In this document: piece after piece, positions 6,667 to 14,184 of the stretch
Position numbering within the stretch: the first letter of the stretch is position 1
How the letters are laid out: each line of letters begins with the position of its first letter
Source: WJJR01 sp964440935
GTDB lineage: Bacteria > Zixibacteria > MSB-5A5 > WJJR01
Length of the DNA stretch: 21,938 nt
Direction of reading: 5' to 3'
Assembly (NCBI GenBank): GCA_964440935.1
Contig: CAYTTY010000051.1
Span: 1 to 21,938 of the forward strand
Notes under the pieces: generated by a model
The model's input: the letters and a program-made list of their open reading frames with translations, nothing else
What the model was told of the DNA's origin: nothing
Databases searched by the model: none
Translations under genes and position numbers: made by a program

Positions 6667-9558
6667 TCAGTATGAGCGGTCGCGATCCTGACGGAATTCG
6701 TCGATAAGACGCGGTGAGAGGCCCAGTACCCGCATCTCGATAATGTCCCGAGCGTTGAGATTGTTGAAGTCGAGTTCTTCCAGATCTTCCACAAAGTCCG
6801 CATCCACGCCATTGCTGCGCAATGCAATCATGTCGTCGACAGAAAACTTGCGGTCGAGCCGACCGAATTCTTCAAGGTAATCCTCCGACACACCATTGGC
6901 TCGGAGGGCGATGATCTCGCCAATGTCCACGGATCGACCAAAATCGTAGACTTGGATCGCAGCGACGAGATCGGCGTCCACGCCATTGCTGCGTAAAGCG
7001 ATAACGTTGCGTGGCGACAGAGCGGACAGATCGACGGCCTCTAATTCGTCAAGATAGTTGATGGTCACGCCATTGTCCCGTAGTGTGATCAGATCGCCGA
7101 CGGTTATGGATGAGCCCCAGCGCGAGAGGACCGTGCCGGCGAATGCGGGATCAACACCATTTGTCCGTAAGCCGACTACATCCCGGATGCTCAGTTTGTC
7201 CGAACCGAGTCCAATCTCCGCAAGCTCTTCCAGATAGTCTTCATCGACGCCGTTGGCCCGCAACGCGAGGACGGCATCGAGTGAAACGTTCTCGTCGCTA
7301 TACGCCTGAATCGCGGCAATCAACTTTGGATCGACTCCGTTCGACCGCAGAGCGATTAGGTCCGGGAGGGCAAGGTTGAGTACACCAACGTCGCGCAACG
7401 CCTCTACATAGTCGGGGCTGACACGGTGGTCGCGCAGCTTGGCGATGTCGTGGAGAGACAGTGACGGCAGATCCAGACCACGCATGGCGAGGACATCGTC
7501 TCCGGAAATCCCCTTCCGACGCAGCCGAAGAATGTGATCGACTGACAGGTCGTCGTCGGATTGAAGTGAGTATCCCTCAACGTCGTCCCCGTCGACGCCG
7601 TTACGACGCAGGCGAATCACATCCTCAACCGTCAGGTACTGTAAACCGGCGTTATTCAACTCCTTGACGTAATCGCCATCGACACCGTTCCGTTTAAGCG
7701 CGACGAGATTATCGATGGTAACGTTTTCCAATCCGGCTTGTCTGATTTCACGGACATAATCACCGGTGATACCCATCGACAGCAACCGGAGCAATTCGCG
7801 CTGAGTCACCTTTTCGGTTTCACCGTGGCGATACTGGATGTTGTAAGCAATGTCCGCGTCCTGTTTCGAACCGAAGAGATCGTCGAAGCAGTTGCTGAAG
7901 TAATTGGTGAATTGTGCGGTGACGTTGTTGTCGTTGACACAATCCGACTCCATGTGGACATCGTCGTCCCATTCGCGGCAATCGCTTCCGCACCATTCGC
8001 AAGCGTCCGGCGCGGGTGTGTAGGTTACCACGTTGGCCGGACGGAGGGTGACCGCTCGCGGGGCTTTGGGTTCACTCTCGCAGCCAACGATGGCCAGGTT
8101 GCAAGAGTAGGCGACGTCATCGCATCCTACGGCCCTTGCCGAGACGGTTGTCTGGGAATGTCCATAACGTGGCGGCATCTCGGTCACGACGGGAGCCACG
8201 CCGCGCAGGATTGACTCGACAGGGTCGAACACGGCTACCACCGGCGGAACCTTGGTCATCTGGACTGCCAGCACTGCCAGAACGGCTGCAGTGGTGAAGA
8301 AGGCCAAACGCGATGTTCGCGGTGAGACGTTGCGCCGGCGATTCAGCAACGTCTCAATACGCCGGGTGAATTGGGACTTGGTCTTCAGCACGCTTGGGGC
8401 CGGTGCGTATCGGCGCGACCACGGGGTGAGGGAGACAAGCTTGGTCAGGCATGTCGCATATGCACGAGTGCGGCCGGTCTGTGCAATCACCCAATCGTCG
8501 CAGGCGATCTCACGTTCCAAACAAAGTTCTCTCCCGATGATGCGCACGGCGGGATGGAAAAAGAAGACTGCTGCAATGATCCGCTGAATCAGATTGGTCC
8601 AGTCGTCCCAACGGCAGATGTGCGCGTATTCGTGCAATGCTATGTTCTCAAGATCACTCTCACTGAGTGATTCGATCAACTCGGCGGGGAAGAGGATCAC
8701 GGGACGGACAAGTCCCAACACCGTGGGAACTGATAGTCCTTCGGCTTGGCGGATTGCGACCCGTCGGGGCCAGCGCAACGTCGGCAATGATGCGAACAGC
8801 CGGTCCTCGAGATCGGTCGGTAGTGCAGTAGATCGGCGCTTCAACGCGAGCAAACGCTGATACCCCCAACTCAAGCGCAGCAGCAGCAATCCGGCAAAGG
8901 CCAGGGCTACTGCCAAAACCACTCCGGCGATACTCCCAACGCTGATTCGATATGGTGACCAGCGGAGTCCGGAAATCGCGCCTTTCGCCCAATCGACCGC
9001 CCCGGCCAGCGTGGCTCTCGCATCGTCAAGAAGGCTCGTTTCAGTTTCAGTCTCGGTGGCAGACGCATTACCGGAAACCGATGCCAGCGTGACCGTTGCC
9101 GGTGGCGCGTTGCGCCGATTAGTGACCCGCTCCACATTGCGCTCGCGCTTGTCCTCGACAATACGATTGACTTCTCTCTCGACGGTGCGGTTAACAATGG
9201 GACGATCCACAACTGTGCGAGTTGCTCTTTCGACAGGAGGGATTTCGGTAAGGACGTATCGTTCTGTGTCGGGCGCACGGACATCTTCCCGCTCGATTGT
9301 GGGAGCGGGCTGTTTGGAAAACCATTGTGGCTTAGGGGGCTTCACCGACCCGTTAAACAATCCCATGACCGGAAGAGCCACCACCACAGCGAGTGTGATC
9401 CACCAGATGCCGTGACGCGTGGCGGCATTCAGGCGCCGGATTCGTTTCACGATCAAAAAGACAGCCAGAGTAAGCAACAGGCCGATCAGAGTGGCGTTGA
9501 TCAGTGATTCCAAAACCGCAGTTGCGAATCCACTGAGTTCAGAGAGAATGTCGGACAT
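6667..9558 (-). CDS. BlaR1/MecR1-like M56 metallopeptidase receptor with a repeat-rich C-terminal region
   Basis: This is a 963-residue membrane protein. Hydrophobic segments lie at about 16-38, 50-68, 205-228 and 416-434. The cytoplasmic M56 peptidase domain has H-E-Y-A-H at 309-313 (zinc ligands and catalytic Glu310) and L-E-R-E-I-A-C-D at 347-354, with Glu350 the likely third ligand. In the family, ligand binding outside activates this peptidase, which leads to cleavage of the BlaI repressor. The usual beta-lactam-binding serine domain is absent. Instead, after the last membrane segment, come a Cys-containing stretch (Cys479 to Cys557, eight Cys) and 13 repeats of about 29 residues (585-957). 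A basic and acidic linker (about 85-150) joins the second and third segments. The gene starts 9 bases after blaI, with GGCGGGA as ribosome site. Confidence 0.88.
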   Translation of the reverse strand: MSDILSELSGFATAVLESLINATLIGLLLTLAVFLIVKRIRRLNAATRHGIWWITLAVVVALPVMGLFNGSVKPPKPQWFSKQPAPTIEREDVRAPDTERYVLTEIPPVERATRTVVDRPIVNRTVEREVNRIVEDKRERNVERVTNRRNAPPATVTLASVSGNASATETETETSLLDDARATLAGAVDWAKGAISGLRWSPYRISVGSIAGVVLAVALAFAGLLLLRLSWGYQRLLALKRRSTALPTDLEDRLFASLPTLRWPRRVAIRQAEGLSVPTVLGLVRPVILFPAELIESLSESDLENIALHEYAHICRWDDWTNLIQRIIAAVFFFHPAVRIIGRELCLEREIACDDWVIAQTGRTRAYATCLTKLVSLTPWSRRYAPAPSVLKTKSQFTRRIETLLNRRRNVSPRTSRLAFFTTAAVLAVLAVQMTKVPPVVAVFDPVESILRGVAPVVTEMPPRYGHSQTTVSARAVGCDDVAYSCNLAIVGCESEPKAPRAVTLRPANVVTYTPAPDACEWCGSDCREWDDDVHMESDCVNDNNVTAQFTNYFSNCFDDLFGSKQDADIAYNIQYRHGETEKVTQRELLRLLSMGITGDYVREIRQAGLENVTIDNLVALKRNGVDGDYVKELNNAGLQYLTVEDVIRLRRNGVDGDDVEGYSLQSDDDLSVDHILRLRRKGISGDDVLAMRGLDLPSLSLHDIAKLRDHRVSPDYVEALRDVGVLNLALPDLIALRSNGVDPKLIAAIQAYSDENVSLDAVLALRANGVDEDYLEELAEIGLGSDKLSIRDVVGLRTNGVDPAFAGTVLSRWGSSITVGDLITLRDNGVTINYLDELEAVDLSALSPRNVIALRSNGVDADLVAAIQVYDFGRSVDIGEIIALRANGVSEDYLEEFGRLDRKFSVDDMIALRSNGVDADFVEDLEELDFNNLNARDIIEMRVLGLSPRLIDEFRQDRDRSY
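6688..7806 (-). repeat. Coding tandem repeats, 13 units of about 29 residues, in the blaR1-like gene
   Basis: The unit reads roughly D-Y-L-E-E-L, G-L, L-S-V-x-D-V-I-A-L-R-x-N-G-V-D. The anchor L-x-x-x-G starts at residues 592, 621, 650, 679, 708, 737, 766, 797, 826, 855, 885, 913 and 942, so spacing is 29 with a range of 28-31. The units are clearly related but diverged, without identical neighbours. Two predicted short helices per unit suggest an alpha-solenoid. Confidence 0.85.
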
Positions 9559-9567
9559 AAATCCCGC

Positions 9568-9945
9568 CTATTCGCTTTCGTCGATGAGCTTTTTGAGGCG
9601 TTCGACTTCATTAGCGTCGAGCTTCTCGTTTTCGAGCAGGTTCACCACCAGCAATTCTGGCGAGTTCTCGAAGAAGCGGCTCATCACATACCTCAGGGCA
9701 GTGCGTCGGGCTTTAGTCCGGTCGACAATCGGACGGTAGACAAAGGCGCGCCCATCTTTCTCGTGGGCGAGATAGCCCTTCTTCTCCAAAATGCGTAGTG
9801 TGGTCAAAACAGTGTTGTAAGCCAGCGCCTTCGATTTGGATAGGCTTTCGACGACCTCACCCACCGTCGCCCGGCCTTTCTCCCACAGGATATCCATGAG
9901 ACGCAGCTCGGCTTCAGTGAGTGTCGGGGACTTTGATCGTGCCAT
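9568..9945 (-). CDS. BlaI/MecI/CopY-family transcriptional repressor
   Basis: This is a 125-residue protein of normal length for the family. The N-terminal winged helix-turn-helix (about 8-75) has the typical L-T-E-A-E-L-R-L-M-D-I-L-W, A-Y-N-T-V-L-T-T-L-R-I-L-E-K-K-G-Y-L and G-R-A-F-V-Y-R-P phrases. The C-terminal helices (about 80-125) form the dimer that the partner receptor inactivates by proteolysis. GGAGGA lies just before the ATG. It forms a two-gene operon with the M56 receptor, 9 bases apart. It probably represses its own operon through the palindrome at 10002-10019. Control of other genes, such as the S9D peptidase downstream, is possible but not shown. Confidence 0.93.
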   Translation of the reverse strand: MARSKSPTLTEAELRLMDILWEKGRATVGEVVESLSKSKALAYNTVLTTLRILEKKGYLAHEKDGRAFVYRPIVDRTKARRTALRYVMSRFFENSPELLVVNLLENEKLDANEVERLKKLIDESE

Positions 9946-9974
9946 TTCGGGTTTCCTCCACGTTGAGTCTTAAG

Positions 9975-10019
9975 CAATTAGGGGTATGGCAGGATCCCTG
10001 TCAACTATAATATTAGTTG
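9975..10019 (-). promoter_or_regulatory. Promoter with candidate BlaI operator upstream of blaI
   Basis: The 18-bp imperfect palindrome at 10002-10019 has arms CAACTA and TAGTTG. It resembles BlaI/MecI operators in its ACTA...TAGT core. On the minus strand its end overlaps a perfect -35 box, TTGACA (10004 to 9999). An 18-base spacer leads to TAATTG (9980 to 9975), a weak -10. Repressor binding would cover the -35 box. Confidence 0.5.
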
Positions 10020-10139
10020 TCGTCCGGGGTTTCGCCATTCCGTCTAAGTCCTTAAGAATAAAGCGACTTGCCTGTATACAAGACGCTTCATGGAATTTTC
10101 TACGAATTGTTTAGGTGGAGGTTGCGGATAAAGGAGCGG

Positions 10140-10164
10140 CGAGCTAACGATTCGGCTTAGCTCG
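10140..10164 (-). terminator. Terminator-like hairpin after the secreted gene at 10202
   Basis: CGAGCTAA (10140-10147) and TTAGCTCG (10157-10164) form a perfect 8-bp stem with a 9-nt loop, 37 bases beyond the stop codon at 10202. There is no T-run, so termination is uncertain. Confidence 0.4.
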
Positions 10165-10201
10165 TCCAAATGGGCTCGGGGCCGCATATTTGGCGGTGCG
10201 C

Positions 10202-10840
10202 CTATTCTTCTTTATCCTCGCATTTGCCGACTGTAATCACGCCCTTGGTAAACTCAGGACGGGTCGCCTGGATGTTTTGCTGACCATGGACAAACGTCAG
10301 GTGATGGTTTGGGCAAACGCAGGTGGTGTCAATAATGATTTCGCCGGGCTTGGAGCCAACGTCAAGAGTGAGGTGAATCGACGCTTCCGTTGAATCCGTT
10401 CCCGGCACGAGGTCTTTGCCGGTGAATCGCAGGCGCGACAGGAGCATACCAAATGGCACCATTTTGATCTCGTGGGGACCGGACTCAGTTGATTTGAGCG
10501 TACCATAACCTGCACCACTCGGGGGGCATTCGCAGTCCTTGGCCAGATAGAGATGATTGAAGATGTTATCAGCGAGCGCCTGGCCGCGTTCGGTCGGAAG
10601 CCGCCCGCCCCAACCCATCTCGACCGATTTCACCGATGCCAACCCCTCACCCGCGCGAACTTCGATCGGTAGCACCAGATGGCGAACCTGCACGTCGTTG
10701 GTGATGTAGATGCCGATGGTCACGCTATCCTGATTGACGCAGGCATCACGCGATTCGACTGTAATTGTATTTTCAGCAAGAGCCGGACTTGCGATTAGGG
10801 TAGCGAGGACACAAGCAGTCAGACAGTGACGAATACGCAT
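10202..10840 (-). CDS. Secreted protein of a domain type shared with the gene at 16082
   Basis: This is a 212-residue protein with a clear signal peptide cleaved after A-L-A (about residue 22). The rest is one domain that matches residues 24-204 of the protein at 16082. Shared points in order are I-T-N-D, L-V-x-P, M/F-x-x-R, C...G-x-G-T, M-x-P-x-G-x-L, a P-G-x-D turn, D-V-x-x-x-P-G, D-T-T-C, H-L-x-F, and P-x-F-T-K-G-V-x-T-x-G at the end. The Cys before G-T and the Cys of D-T-T-C are kept in both and might pair. It looks like a beta-sandwich of cohesin-like type, though I cannot name a family. It stands alone, with GAAGGAG before the start and terminator-like hairpins on both sides. It lacks the Ig-like repeats and dockerin-like tail of its relative. 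Confidence 0.8.
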   Translation of the reverse strand: MRIRHCLTACVLATLIASPALAENTITVESRDACVNQDSVTIGIYITNDVQVRHLVLPIEVRAGEGLASVKSVEMGWGGRLPTERGQALADNIFNHLYLAKDCECPPSGAGYGTLKSTESGPHEIKMVPFGMLLSRLRFTGKDLVPGTDSTEASIHLTLDVGSKPGEIIIDTTCVCPNHHLTFVHGQQNIQATRPEFTKGVITVGKCEDKEE

Positions 10841-10949
10841 TCGAGAACTCCTTCAGTGGTTTATCCCGTTATCCCGCCTAACGGAAGCCGTTTCAGCGAA
10901 ATAACATGCATCATGAACGGCATTTTTGCAAGGGCTCAGACACTGATCA

Positions 10950-10979
10950 CCCGTGCCGGAGATCCCTGTCCGGCACGGG
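10950..10979. terminator. Terminator-like hairpin after the DUF4252 operon
   Basis: CCCGTGCCGG (10950-10959) pairs perfectly with CCGGCACGGG (10970-10979) around a 10-nt loop, 32 bases past the end of the DUF4252 operon on the minus strand. There is no T-run on either side. Confidence 0.45.
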
Positions 10980-11011
10980 CGACTGAGAATATCGTGCTGT
11001 TGCGGGGAAGG

Positions 11012-11551
11012 TTACCGGGGGACAGCGGCCGTGAGTTCGTGATGATCTTCGAGGACACGCTCGAACAGCTCACTGAGATCTCCCGACAGACGCACCATGA
11101 CAAGTTCGCTTGGCTCGAGCACCGTGATGTGAATATCACGGATCGCATCATCCTCCTCACGGTAGAGCAGCCATACCCGCTCGTCCTTTTCACGGGTCTT
11201 GACGACGATCTCCCAATCGTCATCGAGCAGATTTTCGAGCCGCTCGGGCATTTCCGCCATTTGGAGATCGTTGAGGTGCCGCACTTTGTAGACCGCCACG
11301 TCGATGCGGCGAATGCCCGACAGGTATTCCCGTGCTTCGCGCGTGTCCTCGGCGAAACCCATTGCCAGTTTTGCAGCGCTGACCGGCACCGGGCCGAGGG
11401 ACAGTGAGACATCCCGCTTAAACTCGGCCTCCGGGAATTGCCAGGAGAAGTCTTCACACAGCGACTCCAACTCGGTCGCACGGAAGCAACCGCCAAACAG
11501 CAGCGGGACTAAAAGCAGCAGGACTGCGTATCGAAGTGACCGGTTCATCAT
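11012..11551 (-). CDS. DUF4252 protein, probable lipoprotein
   Basis: This is a 179-residue protein with an N-terminal hydrophobic segment ending L-L-F-G-G-C at 17-22, a likely lipobox with Cys22 as the lipidated residue. The body matches the DUF4252 pattern: V-Y-K-V-R, then a leucine-rich helix, a D-W-E-I-V-V-K-T-R-E-K-D-E-R-V strand pair, and E-P-S-E-L-V-M-V-R-L-S-G-D-L near the end. It is the last gene of the sigma operon and a paralogue of the gene just upstream. Function is unknown; in other bacteria such proteins accompany ECF sigma factors. GAGAGG precedes two adjacent ATG codons; the second (11548) has the better spacing. Confidence 0.8.
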   Translation of the reverse strand: MMNRSLRYAVLLLLVPLLFGGCFRATELESLCEDFSWQFPEAEFKRDVSLSLGPVPVSAAKLAMGFAEDTREAREYLSGIRRIDVAVYKVRHLNDLQMAEMPERLENLLDDDWEIVVKTREKDERVWLLYREEDDAIRDIHITVLEPSELVMVRLSGDLSELFERVLEDHHELTAAVPR

Positions 11552-11577
11552 CCACCTCTCAGACGAGAGTCTGTCGG

Positions 11578-12162
11578 CTATCGTTTCGACGAATTTCTGT
11601 CCTGGCGCGCGTCGCGCACGCTGTCAAGGTGATCGATGTCGAATTCATCGCCGATGCGCCACAGCTCCTCGAGGTTGATATTGCCGACGATGTTCACGAG
11701 CGCCAGTTCATCGCCGCGGCTGTCGACCGACATGACGATTAATCCGACGATGACGTCACCTTCGGTCTTGGTGGCGACGTAGGCCTGTTCATCGCGTTCC
11801 CGAACACGGACCATCGTTTCCCAGCCATCGGCTTTCAGCTCGTCCGCAATCCTTGACATCTGTTCCAGCGCCTTATCGGCAAACCCGCCGTGCAGATCGT
11901 ACACCTCGACGCGGATCGCTTTCAGGCCGGCGATCGCGTCGGAGAGCCCGGGTTCCTCTTCTCGCGCTGCCATGCCGACGAGCCTCAGCAGGGAGCCGGA
12001 GATATTGACTTCGACCTTCGGTTCTTCGCCGCTGGCGACGCTCAGCCGACGGAAGTCGACGTAGCCGGGCTGTCCGATCAGATCCTCACGATCGGCCAGT
12101 GCCGTGGCGCTCATCAGCAACGAGAGCACCACAATCATCAGTGTGACCCGTTTAACCTGCAT
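11578..12162 (-). CDS. DUF4252 protein, exported
   Basis: This is a 194-residue protein with a signal peptide (about 1-23, ending T-A-L-A). The C-terminal two thirds share the DUF4252 plan with the next gene: V-E-V-Y-D-L, a helix, D-G-W-E-T-M-V-R-V-R-E-R-D-E-Q-A, and an L-A-L-V-N-I-V-G-N-I-N-L end. The start at 12162 is chosen over an ATG at 12177 because GGGGAGGA lies correctly before it and overlaps the other codon. This start is inside the end of the anti-sigma gene, an 11-base overlap that suggests translational coupling. It lacks a lipobox, so it is probably soluble in the periplasm, unlike its paralogue 26 bases downstream. Confidence 0.8.
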   Translation of the reverse strand: MQVKRVTLMIVVLSLLMSATALADREDLIGQPGYVDFRRLSVASGEEPKVEVNISGSLLRLVGMAAREEEPGLSDAIAGLKAIRVEVYDLHGGFADKALEQMSRIADELKADGWETMVRVRERDEQAYVATKTEGDVIVGLIVMSVDSRGDELALVNIVGNINLEELWRIGDEFDIDHLDSVRDARQDRNSSKR

Positions 12163-12718
12163 TGTTTTCCTCCCCAAATGACTGACCAGTTTGAATTCGA
12201 ATTGAGTTCAGGACCGAGCGGCGAATCGGCTTCACCACGCGACGCTCAAGGACATCGTTGCGGATGGTCTGTGTCGCCTTCTGTCCCACTTCCCGTATTT
12301 TCGCGATGGCCCACTTTGTGTCGATCTCGGCCTCGGCGATTTCCTCGGCGCTGACCGTGGCCGGGCTGTTCCATTGCAGGCCGACCAGCGTGATGACCGC
12401 CACGAGCGCCACGGCCATCGCGCCGACAAATGCCGGCCGTCGCCAGGAGTCGAGCCAGCGCTGCAGCCATGTGGATGAGGCCGGCTGTGTCTTACGGCGC
12501 ACCGCATCGACCACCTCATCCGGACAGGTCATCGCGGGCAGGCTGTGCAGCGACCGCGCAACACGTTGGGCCATCTCCAAATCCTGCGCGCAATCACGGC
12601 AGTCGTTCAGATGCGTATCGATGAGCGACGTCTCCTCCGGAGTGAGCTCGCCGTCCAGGTACGCCTCCAGGCGTTCGCCGATCCAGCCGCAGGGTCGTTC
12701 GTTGTCGGGCCAATTCAT
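12152..12718 (-). CDS. Anti-sigma factor with zinc finger (zf-HC2) domain
   Basis: This is a 188-residue membrane protein. The N-terminal zinc-binding anti-sigma domain has Cys10 and the H-x3-C-x2-C motif at His36, Cys40 and Cys43, with the typical E-A-Y-L-D-G-E-L-T-P-E-E phrase. One membrane segment (about 98-114) separates it from a C-terminal, probably periplasmic part. It should hold the ECF sigma factor encoded 29 bases upstream inactive at the membrane until a signal is sensed. The start at 12718 has GAGGAG at good spacing; the in-frame TTG at 12727 touches that site and is unlikely. Confidence 0.9.
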   Translation of the reverse strand: MNWPDNERPCGWIGERLEAYLDGELTPEETSLIDTHLNDCRDCAQDLEMAQRVARSLHSLPAMTCPDEVVDAVRRKTQPASSTWLQRWLDSWRRPAFVGAMAVALVAVITLVGLQWNSPATVSAEEIAEAEIDTKWAIAKIREVGQKATQTIRNDVLERRVVKPIRRSVLNSIRIQTGQSFGEENNAG

Positions 12719-12747
12719 ATCGATCAACTCCTCGGATCATTCTCGTG

Positions 12748-13290
12748 TCAGGCGGTTCCGTTCGTCGCCACGTTCCCACTGTTGGCATCAAGCGTTTGCA
12801 GGTACTTGCGCAGCATGCGTCGCCCCCGGTGTAGATAGACTTTCACCGTGTTCAGCGGCATGTCGAGCGCAGCACAGATTTGCGCATATGTGTAGTCTTC
12901 GATCTCGCGGAGTATGACAATCGAGCGGTACGGTTCTTCAATAACCTGCAAGCCCGCTTCGACTTGCTTGCGAAAGTCACAGTTCTCGAGGATCGTTTCC
13001 GGGTTCTCGGGGCGATTCATCGATTGGCCGGGCGGAATCGAGTTCTGATTCTGCCGCAGCAGAGTCGTCCGCGTTTGACGGGTCCGATGAATATCCAGGC
13101 ATCGGTTGCGAGTGACTTGCAGCAGCCAGGACATGACCCGGCCTTTCTCAATCGAATCCCAATTCTCCCAAAGCTTTATGAGCACGTCCTGAACCACGTC
13201 CTTAGCCTCCTCGCGGTCGCCCAAATTGTAGTAGGCAAAGCTGAATAAGCGATGCCGGCATTGGTCAACCATGGTGTCGAATCCGCGCAT
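12748..13290 (-). CDS. ECF-family RNA polymerase sigma factor
   Basis: This is a 180-residue sigma factor. Region 2 (about 9-72) includes F-A-Y-Y-N-L-G-D-R-E-E-A-K-D-V-V-Q-D-V and W-L-L-Q-V-T-R-N-R-C-L-D. Region 4 (about 110-165) ends with the helix-turn-helix Y-A-Q-I-C-A-A-L-D-M-P-L-N-T-V-K-V-Y-L-H-R-G-R. Region 3 is absent, as usual for ECF factors. It leads a four-gene operon with its zinc anti-sigma factor and two exported DUF4252 proteins, which suggests an envelope signal. TGAGGT precedes the start. Confidence 0.93.
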   Translation of the reverse strand: MRGFDTMVDQCRHRLFSFAYYNLGDREEAKDVVQDVLIKLWENWDSIEKGRVMSWLLQVTRNRCLDIHRTRQTRTTLLRQNQNSIPPGQSMNRPENPETILENCDFRKQVEAGLQVIEEPYRSIVILREIEDYTYAQICAALDMPLNTVKVYLHRGRRMLRKYLQTLDANSGNVATNGTA

Positions 13291-13354
13291 GGTACCTCAA
13301 AGACGGTTCGGCGGGGGAGAGGTTACACCCCGATTGGATTCATTGACTGTTTCC

Positions 13355-13383
13355 AGTATATTATCCGTCAGTGGTGGCCCCAA
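13355..13383 (-). promoter_or_regulatory. Candidate promoter of the sigma operon
   Basis: On the minus strand TTGGGG (13383 to 13378) is followed after 17 bases by TATACT (13360 to 13355), which has five of six matches to a housekeeping -10 box. It lies about 65 bases before the sigma gene start, within the 122-bp gap between divergent genes. Confidence 0.35.
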
Positions 13384-13412
13384 CACCACGAAGACGTCAT
13401 AGGCGGAATGGT

Positions 13413-14111
13413 ATGGCTCGCGTATACGTGCCCTCACGAGGCACGAAAGACTGGAAACGCATTTACCGTAATCCCGGAAAGCAGTGGCAGAAGGGCTATC
13501 CGGGACGTGCGCTGGCGCATTGCTGGGAGCGGTCTGAGGGTCTTCCGCTTGAGGTGCAGGCGTTGTTTAGCGGTTCGGGTGTTGCCTCATTTCGCAAGGT
13601 GGAACCGTTGCTCAGCTTTCTTGATTATGACGTGGCGGTGGGGAGTGGCCACTCACAGCACGATCTATTTTCTCTGGCCAGAGACCGTAGTGGCCAACTC
13701 GTATCAATCGCTGTGTTGGGGAAAGTCCTGGCGCCGTTTGGCCCTAATGTCGGCGAGTGGTTGAAGGGGGATGGCAAGGGTGGCAATGGTCATGCCGATC
13801 GGGACTCGGCGCGCGCGTTTATTCGCGAGCAACTCGAATGGACCGATCCGATACCGAAGCACATTCCGTACGCGCTTTTCCATCATGCCGCCCTGGCGGT
13901 GGCCTCGGCACGGCGATTCAACGCGCCGACCGCCGTCCTGATTGTCCATGCATTCGGCCAGAAAGCCGACTGGGTGGGCGAGTACGAGGACTTCCTCAAA
14001 CTGTTTCACGCGCAGCGGTCCCTGAGTGGTTTACACCTCCTCAAACACACTCAAGACGTCGCTCTCTATTGCGGCTGGGCCACGGGCGATAAGAAGTTTC
14101 TGCGCAAGTAG
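13413..14111 (+). CDS. Conserved protein of unknown function
   Basis: This is a 232-residue soluble protein with no signal peptide or membrane segment. It begins M-A-R-V-Y-V-P-S-R-G-T-K-D-W, then has K-Q-W-Q-K-G-Y and A-L-A-H-C-W-E-R-S-E-G-L-P motifs that look family-like, a central acidic strand D-Y-D-V-A-V, and F-H-H-A-A-L-A-V-A-S-A and V-L-I-V-H-A-F-G phrases in the second half. I recall similar uncharacterised proteins with a W-R-x-x-L-A-D-P-x-x-H-W start, but cannot name a function. The start at 13413 is preferred to the GTG at 13371 because GGCGGA lies just upstream and the N-terminus then matches those relatives. The mix of conserved acids could suggest an enzyme; that is a guess. Confidence 0.75.
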   Translation: MARVYVPSRGTKDWKRIYRNPGKQWQKGYPGRALAHCWERSEGLPLEVQALFSGSGVASFRKVEPLLSFLDYDVAVGSGHSQHDLFSLARDRSGQLVSIAVLGKVLAPFGPNVGEWLKGDGKGGNGHADRDSARAFIREQLEWTDPIPKHIPYALFHHAALAVASARRFNAPTAVLIVHAFGQKADWVGEYEDFLKLFHAQRSLSGLHLLKHTQDVALYCGWATGDKKFLRK

Positions 14112-14184
14112 GCTATTTCACAAACACATCAGGCTCAGCATCGAGAACTGTGGCGGACTACCATTGAGTGACTCATCTCTTGGT

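Noticed and set aside
6667..9558. True beta-lactam resistance receptor
   Set aside because: No penicillin-binding serine domain motifs (S-x-x-K with K-T-G) follow the last membrane segment, and no beta-lactamase gene is nearby.
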